Under the pieces are notes generated by a model, which saw only the letters and a list, made by a program, of their open reading frames with translations, was not told where the DNA came from and made no database searches. DNA of 12,459 nt, taken from assembly GCA_944385775.1 (NCBI GenBank), contig CALWYM010000097.1, positions 1 to 12,459 of the forward strand. The letters run 5' to 3'. The position numbers and the translations under genes were made by a program. Source of the DNA: an uncultured Oscillospiraceae bacterium (lineage in GTDB: Bacteria; Bacillota; Clostridia; Oscillospirales; Oscillospiraceae). Below, in pieces: positions 1-6,041 of this stretch (the stretch's first letter is position 1; each line of letters opens with the position of its first letter).

Positions 1-124
1 TCTGGTAGGCATATTGGGCCGCAGGCAAAAGCAGCAAAGCCAGGTCTGAACCCCCTTAGCGCAAAGTGAACCCCCTAACGCCAAAGGGGGTTCATTTGTA
101 TCACAATTAGGGTCATTTTCCAAA
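1..124. repeat. Putative insertion-sequence end: tandem and inverted short repeats
   Basis: Two 20-base direct repeats lie back to back: TGAACCCCCTTAGCGCAAAG (47-66) and TGAACCCCCTAACGCCAAAG (67-86), differing at four positions. The first ten bases of the second copy (67-76) are perfectly inverted at 85-94. Clusters of short direct and inverted repeats are typical of the ends of some insertion sequences, notably the IS21 family, where they bind transposase. That assignment is inference, because no transposase is visible inside the window. Two plus-strand frames are open from the window edge to stops at 47-49 and 67-69, too short to identify; one could be the tail of a transposase gene. I see no clear promoter here for the gene at 195. 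Confidence 0.4.
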
Positions 125-181
125 AAAGAACCGCGATTTTGATACAAGGCGTATCAAGGTTGCGGCTCTTTCTTTTATTTT
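125..181 (+). terminator. Long hairpin with T-tract in the methyltransferase leader (candidate attenuator)
   Basis: A 21-pair stem (125-145 with 151-171, loop AAGGC at 146-150) is followed by the T-rich run CTTTCTTTTATTTT and, immediately, the ribosome site TGGAGG. On plus-strand RNA the stem has one A-C mismatch and three G-U pairs. On the minus strand the same positions would be mismatches, so the structure makes sense only as plus-strand RNA. Its position against the ribosome site suggests transcription attenuation or occlusion of the ribosome site for the downstream gene. It could instead simply terminate transcription entering from the insertion sequence on the left. Confidence 0.6.
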
Positions 182-194
182 GGAGGTTTTTGAT

Positions 195-782
195 ATGCAG
201 ATTTGGAATCACAACGCTGCCTACTACAAGCAGATTAAAAAGTGGACGGCACCATGCAAGTCTATACTTGATGTGGGTTGCGGAAACGGTTCGTTAATTT
301 CATATCTTGATGACGGAAGTAAAGAGCTCACCGGCATTGATATCGAACCGTCCTGCATTGATCGGGCGAAGCAGTCACACCACTCTGCACACATACGTTT
401 TGTGTGCTGTAATTTTCTTACTGATAAAATAACAGGCGTTTATGATGCAGTCATTTTTGTCGCCTCAATCCACCACATGGACATGGCTGCCGCCCTTGAA
501 AAAGCCAAGGCATTGCTTTCTGCACATGGGCGTATTATCATCGTTGGTCTTGCCAAGCCATCGAGTTTGGCAGATTATATCATAGAGATCCTGCGGGTTT
601 TACCGTGTAAAATAATTACAAGTCTTAAACACGCTCAATCAAGCGAGGAACTGGATCTTCCCGTTTCCTATAATCTGCCTACATTAAAAGAAGTAAGAGA
701 ACTGTCCGTTAGGCTCCTTCCACATGCCGTAATGAGATATGGTCTGTATTATAGATACCTGCTCATATGGATAAAATGTTAA
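195..782 (+). CDS. Class I SAM-dependent methyltransferase, small, substrate unknown
   Basis: This 195-residue protein has a Rossmann-type S-adenosylmethionine-binding core. Motif I is ILDVGCGNGS (residues 24-33), the acidic residue after strand 2 is in GIDIEP, and a later strand reads YDAVIFVASIHHM, as in the Methyltransf_11/25 families. The C-terminal third (LADYIIEILRVLP and RYLLIWIKC) is hydrophobic and may contact a membrane or a lipid-like substrate. An upstream in-frame TTG at 180 exists, but ATG at 195 is preferred because TGGAGG (181-186) sits eight bases before it. The gene is a single unit between the leader hairpin and a strong terminator. Its position beside a putative insertion-sequence end and its attenuator-like leader are what one sees for acquired or inducible genes such as resistance methylases, but nothing in the protein identifies the substrate. 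Confidence 0.85.
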   Translation: MQIWNHNAAYYKQIKKWTAPCKSILDVGCGNGSLISYLDDGSKELTGIDIEPSCIDRAKQSHHSAHIRFVCCNFLTDKITGVYDAVIFVASIHHMDMAAALEKAKALLSAHGRIIIVGLAKPSSLADYIIEILRVLPCKIITSLKHAQSSEELDLPVSYNLPTLKEVRELSVRLLPHAVMRYGLYYRYLLIWIKC

Positions 783-818
783 AAAAACAATTTTTTGTAA
801 TTTCAAAGTTAAAATAAT

Positions 819-861
819 AACGCTGGTAAGGATACCATACGTATCCCTATCAGCGTTTTTT
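819..861. terminator. Bidirectional intrinsic terminator between convergent genes
   Basis: A 17-position stem (819-835 with 841-857, loop CATAC) has one A-C mismatch and one G-T pair and is followed by TTTTTT on the plus strand. On the minus strand the stem is followed by the weaker U-rich run TTATTATTTT. It can end both the methyltransferase (plus) and the amidase (minus) transcripts. Confidence 0.85.
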
Positions 862-901
862 ATGACAGAAATTCAAAAGCTTCTTAATTTCGATGCGGTT
901 T

Positions 902-1546
902 TTATTCAGCAAACACGCTGTCTAGAAAACTCTCCCAGCTGTCTGGGTTCTCTACGTAATACTTTGGACAGATTTTTCCGGTAATATCATAGTGACGGAT
1001 AACGTCATCACGCTTCAGCCCGTATGTATCGCAGAGCCATTTTGTAAGCTTTATAAGTGATTCCTCCGTTTCCGCGGTAAATTTTCCTGTTTCGTCAGGG
1101 TGACAGCACTCAATGGAAAGTGTGTCCTCGTTTCTGCCGTTTGAGCAGTAGGCCACCTCGTCAATGGGAACGCACATTATTACCCTGCCATCAATGCCGA
1201 TTATAAAATTGCTGCTGGCAAAGGCTTCACCGGTTACCGCCAGATTTTGAAAGTAGCTTCTATTATTTTCCGCCGTAGTTCCCGGATTTCCCACATAATG
1301 AATCACAACGCCGTTTACCGCTGTAAGCTTATCTCCCGGTCGGGAAAATTCGTTTACGCTTATTAAATCCACATCTATGAAGTCCGGCAGGTCCATATCC
1401 TCCATGGAGGGTACCGGCTTCGGAAGTATGGAGAGCACAAAGCACACTATGGCAAAAATGAAAAGCAGCAGGAAAAAAAGAGTTTTAAAACCCCTGCCCC
1501 GCCGCCGCTTAATATGCGCGCTGCCCTTATGTTTGCGGTAGTCCAT
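902..1546 (-). CDS. Membrane-anchored N-acetylmuramoyl-L-alanine amidase (Amidase_2/PGRP fold)
   Basis: The 214-residue product has a basic cytoplasmic start (residues 1-20, many Lys/Arg), one membrane segment (about 22-41) and an extracytoplasmic Amidase_2 domain (about 70-205). Residues matching the T7-lysozyme zinc site are His83 (VIHY), His185 (RHYD) and Cys193, with the catalytic-type Lys191 in GKICPK. The family cleaves the bond between N-acetylmuramic acid and L-alanine in peptidoglycan, so a cell-wall remodelling or lytic role outside the membrane is likely. There is no wall-binding repeat domain. A GTG nine bases upstream (1555) is in frame, but the ribosome site GAGGTG (1558-1553) fits ATG at 1546. 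The gene stands alone and shares a terminator with the methyltransferase. Phage endolysins use the same fold, but the N-terminal anchor and the absence of phage neighbours argue for a host enzyme. Confidence 0.88.
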   Translation of the reverse strand: MDYRKHKGSAHIKRRRGRGFKTLFFLLLFIFAIVCFVLSILPKPVPSMEDMDLPDFIDVDLISVNEFSRPGDKLTAVNGVVIHYVGNPGTTAENNRSYFQNLAVTGEAFASSNFIIGIDGRVIMCVPIDEVAYCSNGRNEDTLSIECCHPDETGKFTAETEESLIKLTKWLCDTYGLKRDDVIRHYDITGKICPKYYVENPDSWESFLDSVFAE

Positions 1547-1564
1547 TAGTATCACCTCAGTAAA

Positions 1565-1593
1565 ATACTAATCTGGGAAGATGGAGAAGTCAA
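1565..1593 (-). promoter_or_regulatory. Candidate sigma-A promoter for the amidase
   Basis: On the minus strand, TTGACT (1593-1588), a 17-base spacer, then TAGTAT (1570-1565). The predicted start of transcription is only about 12 bases before the ATG and touches the ribosome site, so the true -10 may differ. Confidence 0.4.
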
Positions 1594-1666
1594 TCGGATT
1601 AATTAAATCTTAAAACAATATTTAAACTGTTTTAAAAAACCGTTTTGCATAAGCGGAATAAGACTC

Positions 1667-1695
1667 TTGCAATTTGTTTGATATAGTGATAAGAT
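1667..1695 (+). promoter_or_regulatory. Sigma-A type promoter for the dipeptidase
   Basis: TTGCAA (1667-1672), a 17-base spacer, then TAAGAT (1690-1695) with an extended -10 TG at 1687-1688. It gives a leader of about 30 bases before the ATG at 1731. It lies in an AT-rich gap shared with the divergent amidase gene. Confidence 0.6.
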
Positions 1696-1730
1696 AGCTT
1701 TATAGTTATTTAGGAAAGGAAGTTGTCGAA

Positions 1731-2717
1731 ATGAGAATTGTAGATCTCCATTGCGATACAATAATGCAGTTTTATCGTGGCAAGCACCTGGACGGCATGG
1801 AAGACACCCATATAAACCTTCAGAAGCTTATAGACGGTCAGTGGATGTGCCAGTGCTTCGCTATTTTTGTGCCCTGGACCCCTGCCGGAAAGCCCTCTCG
1901 CAGACCCGGTCCTCCTATCGACCCAAAAGAGTATTTTGAGCAGGCCTATATGGCGTATCTCCGTGAGATGGAGCTTAACAGGGACAAGGTTGCAAAGGCA
2001 TATTCCGTAGAGGATATTGAGAGAAACTATGCCGAGGGCAAAATTTCATCACTTCTTACAGTAGAGGATTCAGTTACCCTTGACGGAGATATAACAGTTC
2101 TCGACGAATATTACAGAAAGGGAGTCAGAATGGCGTCCCTTACCTGGAACCATGAAAATTCACTGGGCTACCCCCAGAGCATGAATAAGGAAGAGCACAT
2201 GAGAGGTCTTAAGCCCTTTGGAATAGAGGCTGTAAGACGCATGAACGAGCTTGGCATTGCCGTTGACGTTTCACACCTTAATGAGGGCGGCTTCTGGGAC
2301 GTTGTAAAGACCACCACAAAGCCCTTTATTGCTTCCCATTCCTGCGCCCGTGCCCTTTGCGACGTAGGTCGTGACCTTACCGACGAACAGCTTAAGGCTC
2401 TCGGCGACAAGGGCGGCGTTGTGGGTGTAAACTATCTGGCAGGCTTCCTCCACCCGGTAGTTGACAAGGAAAAGGATAACTACACCTCCATTGAGGACGT
2501 TGTCCGGCACCTTAAGCATATGGCAAATGTGGCAGGTATTGACTCTGTTGGTCTGGGCTCCGACTATGACGGCATGAGTTCAAAGCTTGAGTGGAAGGAC
2601 GCCGGCGGTCAGCAGCTTCTTGTCCAGGGTCTTGAAAAGGCATTCACTCCGGAAGAGGTTGAAAAGATTTGCTACAAGAATGCTCTTCGCGCCTTTAAGG
2701 ACATTATCGGAAAGTAA
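1731..2717 (+). CDS. Membrane dipeptidase homologue (peptidase family M19, renal dipeptidase type)
   Basis: This 328-residue zinc dipeptidase of the amidohydrolase superfamily is full length. The metal and catalytic residues of the family are present: His7 and Asp9 in DLHCDT, bridging Glu112 in LTVEDS, His182 in DVSH, His203 in ASHS, and the Asp pair in GSDYDG (278-280). M19 enzymes hydrolyse dipeptides, often with broad specificity including D-amino acids at the C-terminal position. The chain begins directly at the metal motif, so there is no signal peptide and the enzyme should be cytosolic, unlike mammalian DPEP1. The ribosome site AGGAAAGGAAG (1712-1722) is eight bases before ATG. It probably recycles dipeptides or wall peptides. 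It is followed by a terminator, then by a carboxylesterase on the same strand. Confidence 0.93.
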   Translation: MRIVDLHCDTIMQFYRGKHLDGMEDTHINLQKLIDGQWMCQCFAIFVPWTPAGKPSRRPGPPIDPKEYFEQAYMAYLREMELNRDKVAKAYSVEDIERNYAEGKISSLLTVEDSVTLDGDITVLDEYYRKGVRMASLTWNHENSLGYPQSMNKEEHMRGLKPFGIEAVRRMNELGIAVDVSHLNEGGFWDVVKTTTKPFIASHSCARALCDVGRDLTDEQLKALGDKGGVVGVNYLAGFLHPVVDKEKDNYTSIEDVVRHLKHMANVAGIDSVGLGSDYDGMSSKLEWKDAGGQQLLVQGLEKAFTPEEVEKICYKNALRAFKDIIGK

Positions 2718-2724
2718 AATAATC

Positions 2725-2756
2725 AAAGCGCCGCAGCTTTTTTGCGGCGCTTTTTT
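2725..2756 (+). terminator. Intrinsic terminator after the dipeptidase
   Basis: An 11-pair stem, AAAGCGCCGCA (2725-2735) with TGCGGCGCTTT (2743-2753), runs into a T-tract. I see no convincing promoter between it and the next ORF, only about 27 bases away, so partial read-through probably feeds the carboxylesterase. Confidence 0.88.
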
Positions 2757-2783
2757 AAACAGTGCTGAAAGGAAGTGCAAAAT

Positions 2784-4361
2784 ATGTCATACATCGGTGT
2801 AGTCAGCACAAAATACGGACGTATGAGCGGCGTTGAGCTTTGCGGAGAGTACGAGGGCATAACAATGTTCAAGGGCATACCCTACGCCAAACCGCCGGTA
2901 GGCGAACTGCGCTGGCGGCAGCCCATGGAACCGGCAAGCTGGCAGGGAGTCCGCAACTGCACAAGCTACGGACCCATATGCGTTCAGCCCGGGGAGGGCG
3001 ACCAGGGAGCGGAGCCATGGGCGACGGATTTTTACTATATGGGAACTCCGCCCCAAAGTGAGGACTGCCTTTACCTGAATGTCACTACCGGCGCAGCTTC
3101 CGCTTCGGAGAAGCGCCCTGTTTTCGTGTGGTACCACGGCGGAGGCAGCGACCACGGCTACTCATATGAAATTGAGTTTGACCCGCGGGAGATGGCGAAA
3201 AGAGGAATCGTTGTGGTTTCCGTCGCCCAGAGACTTTCCATGTTCGGATACCTTACCCTACCCCAGCTTGACGCCGAACAGGAGGGTAAAAGCGGAAATT
3301 ACATAGTTTCAGACAACATTCAGGCGCTGAAATGGGTAATTGAGAATATTGAAGCCTTTGGCGGCAACCCGGACATGATAACGGTAGGCGGACAGTCCGC
3401 CGGTACAAGGAAATCTACCATAGCCGCATATTCGCCTGTTGCAAGAGGTCATGTAAAACGGATTATTAACCAGAGCAGCCTTAACTGGGGTGTGGAGTAC
3501 CTTACAAGGCAGCAGGCACAAAAGCAGTGCGCCGATTATCTCCGTGCCATTGGAATTGACCCGGACCTTTCCCCGAAGGAGCTTCGAAAAATCGAGGCAA
3601 GTGCCTTTTTGCCTCCGGCAGGCTCCAATATCAGAATACCGGGACCCGTAATATGCGACGGTGAGATGGTACCTGATATAAAACTTTCAGATACCATGGA
3701 CAGATATATGGGCGAAATGGATTATCTTTCCGGTCTTAACCTGGGCGAAAGAATGCTTACAGGCAGTCAGCAGCCAATAAAAAGCCGTGATGAGCTGCTG
3801 GGGATTATCAGGGATATTACAGGAGAATTATACGAAAAGTATAAATTTTCAGAGATTGCCGATGTTTCAGACGACGGAGCCAACAGACTGGGGCGGTATC
3901 TTGCGGCGCTGGGACTGGGTGAGAGCTATTTCAGTCCCCTTTACGTAAACCGCAGGTTTGGAATATACAGAGCGGAAAAATTCCCGGAGAAAAAGACCTT
4001 TACGTATCTTTTTGCAAGGGTATCTCCTGTAAGAGACGAGGATTACGGAACGCTCCGCGACCCGGAACGGCTTTTAAGCTGGCACTCCAACGAACTGTGG
4101 TATATGTTCAAATCCCTGAGAGAAAACGTCCCTCCCGCAAGACCATGGGAGCAGTGGGACTATACTCTTGCCGACATTATGTGTTCCTACTGGACAAATT
4201 TTATAAAGACGGGAGACCCAAACGGTGATGGACTGCCAAGGTGGGAGGACTCCTCCGAAGGTGGCTTTGCAATTTTGGGAGACCGGATTGAAAATGTCGA
4301 TGATTTGGGCGTAATTGACGATTTTACAGAGGAATATATGACAGGCAAACTTCCAAGATAA
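2784..4361 (+). CDS. Type-B carboxylesterase (alpha/beta hydrolase)
   Basis: The 525-residue product belongs to the carboxylesterase/cholinesterase family and is of usual length. It carries the family signatures: start region FKGIPYAKPPVGELRW, SEDCLYLNV (92-100), oxyanion-hole HGGG (118-121) and nucleophile elbow GGQSAG with Ser205. The likely catalytic acid is Glu322 in GLNLGE and the catalytic histidine is His434 in SWHSNELWYMF. The C-terminal TNFIKTGDPNG segment is also typical. It hydrolyses carboxylic esters; the natural substrate cannot be read from sequence. No signal peptide is present, so it is likely cytosolic. A GTG at 2775 lies inside the ribosome site AAAGGAAG (2768-2775), so ATG at 2784 is the start. 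It may share transcription with the dipeptidase by read-through. Bacterial genes of this family are sometimes called pnbA (p-nitrobenzyl esterase), but I do not assign that name. Confidence 0.93.
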   Translation: MSYIGVVSTKYGRMSGVELCGEYEGITMFKGIPYAKPPVGELRWRQPMEPASWQGVRNCTSYGPICVQPGEGDQGAEPWATDFYYMGTPPQSEDCLYLNVTTGAASASEKRPVFVWYHGGGSDHGYSYEIEFDPREMAKRGIVVVSVAQRLSMFGYLTLPQLDAEQEGKSGNYIVSDNIQALKWVIENIEAFGGNPDMITVGGQSAGTRKSTIAAYSPVARGHVKRIINQSSLNWGVEYLTRQQAQKQCADYLRAIGIDPDLSPKELRKIEASAFLPPAGSNIRIPGPVICDGEMVPDIKLSDTMDRYMGEMDYLSGLNLGERMLTGSQQPIKSRDELLGIIRDITGELYEKYKFSEIADVSDDGANRLGRYLAALGLGESYFSPLYVNRRFGIYRAEKFPEKKTFTYLFARVSPVRDEDYGTLRDPERLLSWHSNELWYMFKSLRENVPPARPWEQWDYTLADIMCSYWTNFIKTGDPNGDGLPRWEDSSEGGFAILGDRIENVDDLGVIDDFTEEYMTGKLPR

Positions 4362-4366
4362 AAGAA

Positions 4367-4392
4367 AAACAGGGTACCTAGGTACCCTGTTT
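4367..4392. terminator. Perfect 26-base palindrome, bidirectional terminator
   Basis: AAACAGGGTACC, then TA, then GGTACCCTGTTT forms a perfect palindrome between the convergent carboxylesterase and CorC-like genes, starting six bases after the esterase stop and ending seven bases before the other stop. As RNA it folds to a hairpin ending in TTT on either strand. The T-tracts are short. Confidence 0.7.
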
Positions 4393-4398
4393 AATTTG

Positions 4399-5727
4399 TC
4401 ACTGGTCAAATTCCTCGTCCGGGGGTATATCGTGGACCTTTACTATAATTTCGTGAGCCATAAGCTCGCTTGTGTTTATAACTGTAATGGTAAGATTCTG
4501 ATAGTCGAAGCTGTACCCCTCTTCAGGAATTGAGCCGGTCTGCTCTGTAAGCCAGCCGTTTACCGTGGTGGCTTCCGAATCCTCATCGGGCTCAAGGTCG
4601 AAAAAGTCAAAGAAATCCTCAAGAGAAGCGGAGGCGAGGACCTTATATTCACCGTTTGGCAGAGCCTCAAAATCCTCAACAGCCTCGTCACCTTCGTCCC
4701 AGATTTCGCCCACGAGCTCCTCCAGAATATCCTCCATAGTGACAATACCGGCTGTCTCTCCGTATTCATTTACAACGATGACAATGTGGTTATGCTCCCT
4801 CTGCATATCGTGGATAATCACATCAAGATGGGCCGTTTCGGGGACAAAGGTCGGCTCAAACATGGCATCGCTGAGTTTAAAGTCCGGCTTTGTATGTTTA
4901 AGTAAAAAGTCTCTCACATAGAGAACGCCCACTATGTTATCTGTCTTTTCGGCATAGACCGGAATACGGGAAAATCCCTCATTTTCAATTACAGTGAGGA
5001 TTTCCTCGTTTGTAGCGTCCTGAGAGATGAACACCACGTTTCTCCGCGGCGTCATAACATCTTCAGCCGTCATTCCATCAAGCTTAAAGACATTTTTGAT
5101 ATACTCCACATCATTCTGACTGAGACTGCCTTCGTCAGCTCCCGCGTCAAGCATCAGCACAATATCCTCCTCGGATACCGGTTCCTCCTTCTCCTCAGGG
5201 TCAATGCCTATAAGCCTGAGCACACCGTTTGTGGAAACGGTAAGCAGCCATACAATGGGCTTAAGGCAAACAGCCAGCACCGAAATAAGTCCGCAGACCG
5301 ATTCGGCCAGCTTTTCCTTGTGCTTCATGGCAATACGCTTCGGAACAAGCTCACCCAGAACCAGGGTGAAGAAAGAGAGAATAAGAGTAATTAACACCAC
5401 CGCAACGGTGTTTATAAGGGCTGCCTTCGACTGATCGATGCCAAACTCACGCACAAATAAACCGGAAAGCCGTGACGCGAAGTTATCGGCGGCGAAAGCG
5501 GAGCCGAGAAATCCTGCCAGGGTAATACCGATTTGAATTGTAGAAAGGAACCTGGTGGGCTCCTCAATCATCTTCAGCATCTTAACGGCTTTTTTGTCAC
5601 CGTCCTCAACCCTTGCCTTGACCTTCTTCTCATTTAGGGAAATAACCGCGATTTCCGTTGCGGCAAAGAAGGCGTTTATCAGAATGAGTATAAGCTGTAA
5701 AAGTAATTGTCGAAAAATTTCAGACAT
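4399..5727 (-). CDS. CNNM/CorC family membrane protein with CBS pair (HlyC/CorC-like transporter)
   Basis: The 442-residue protein has the standard three-part plan. An N-terminal DUF21/CNNM membrane domain (about 1-185, three to four hydrophobic segments) includes GELVPK (125-130). A CBS pair follows (about 220-340), starting at DVMTPR and ending in EYGETAGIVTMEDILEELVG. A CorC_HlyC domain (about 350-435) and an acidic tail complete it. Relatives are linked to magnesium or cobalt export or homeostasis (CorC, MpfA/YhdP, CNNM) and CBS domains often sense Mg-ATP or adenosine nucleotides. The haemolysin name is historical. GGAGGT (5739-5734) lies six bases before ATG. It has its own promoter and a long structured leader that looks regulatory, in keeping with ion-controlled expression. 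Confidence 0.92.
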   Translation of the reverse strand: MSEIFRQLLLQLILILINAFFAATEIAVISLNEKKVKARVEDGDKKAVKMLKMIEEPTRFLSTIQIGITLAGFLGSAFAADNFASRLSGLFVREFGIDQSKAALINTVAVVLITLILSFFTLVLGELVPKRIAMKHKEKLAESVCGLISVLAVCLKPIVWLLTVSTNGVLRLIGIDPEEKEEPVSEEDIVLMLDAGADEGSLSQNDVEYIKNVFKLDGMTAEDVMTPRRNVVFISQDATNEEILTVIENEGFSRIPVYAEKTDNIVGVLYVRDFLLKHTKPDFKLSDAMFEPTFVPETAHLDVIIHDMQREHNHIVIVVNEYGETAGIVTMEDILEELVGEIWDEGDEAVEDFEALPNGEYKVLASASLEDFFDFFDLEPDEDSEATTVNGWLTEQTGSIPEEGYSFDYQNLTITVINTSELMAHEIIVKVHDIPPDEEFDQ

Positions 5728-5830
5728 AAATTGACCTCCAAAAAATTAAAAAGTGCTGTGTTTTCTTCTGAGATTCGTTATTACGGCTTTATCAATTAAT
5801 ATTAACATTAAGCAGCCGCAGAATGCTCTT

Positions 5831-5920
5831 TTTAAAAACACGGCGAATTTTTGAAGGCCGTTTCTCGCCAACACACTCACTACTTCGAGGTAGCGGGTCC
5901 ACAATGTTCATCTCCCTTCG
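5831..5920 (-). promoter_or_regulatory. Candidate riboswitch or attenuator leader of the CorC-like gene
   Basis: Read on the minus strand, the leader has a closing helix GAAGG (5919-5915) with CCTTC (5857-5853). It encloses a hairpin CGCTAC (5895-5890) with GTAGTG (5883-5878). Two later pairings exclude each other: GGCGA (5869-5865) with TCGCC (5846-5842), and ACGGC (5861-5857) with GCCGT (5844-5840). The second is followed by GTTTTT and so resembles a terminator. The closing helix also shares a base with the terminator arm. This is the usual aptamer-plus-expression-platform arrangement. I cannot match it to a named class; metal or ion classes (M-box, yybP-ykoY, Na+-I/DUF1646) are candidates only because of the gene controlled. 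Confidence 0.5.
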
Positions 5921-5938
5921 TTACATAAAATCCCTTAT

Positions 5939-5967
5939 ATTTTATATTAAATACGCAAATTAGTCAA
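5939..5967 (-). promoter_or_regulatory. Sigma-A promoter of the CorC-like gene
   Basis: On the minus strand, TTGACT (5967-5962), a 17-base spacer, then TAAAAT (5944-5939). Transcription would start near 5932, leaving a leader of about 205 bases. That is unusually long here and carries the structured element. Confidence 0.7.
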
Positions 5968-5977
5968 GAGGGTTAAA

Positions 5978-6016
5978 GAAACAGTATCCCCGGCGGAACG
6001 TCACGCTCCGCCGGGG
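5978..6016 (-). terminator. Strong hairpin after typA
   Basis: A perfect 10-pair GC-rich stem, CCCCGGCGGA with TCCGCCGGGG (5988-5997 and 6007-6016), follows the typA stop by about 25 bases. The minus-strand tail ATACTGTTTCTTT is only moderately U-rich, so termination may be imperfect and some read-through into the CorC-like gene is possible. Confidence 0.65.
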
Positions 6017-6041
6017 TAACAAATTTATACAGATTTTACTG

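Noticed and set aside
47..94. Possible CRISPR array from the 20-base repeats
   Set aside because: The repeats are directly adjacent with no spacers, only two copies, and no cas gene is in the window.
902..1546. Amidase as a prophage endolysin
   Set aside because: No holin, tail or other phage gene is nearby, and the basic N-terminus with a membrane segment fits an anchored host enzyme.
2787..3155. Minus-strand ORF of 122 residues opposite the carboxylesterase N-terminus
   Set aside because: Shadow of a gene whose catalytic motifs are all in the plus frame.
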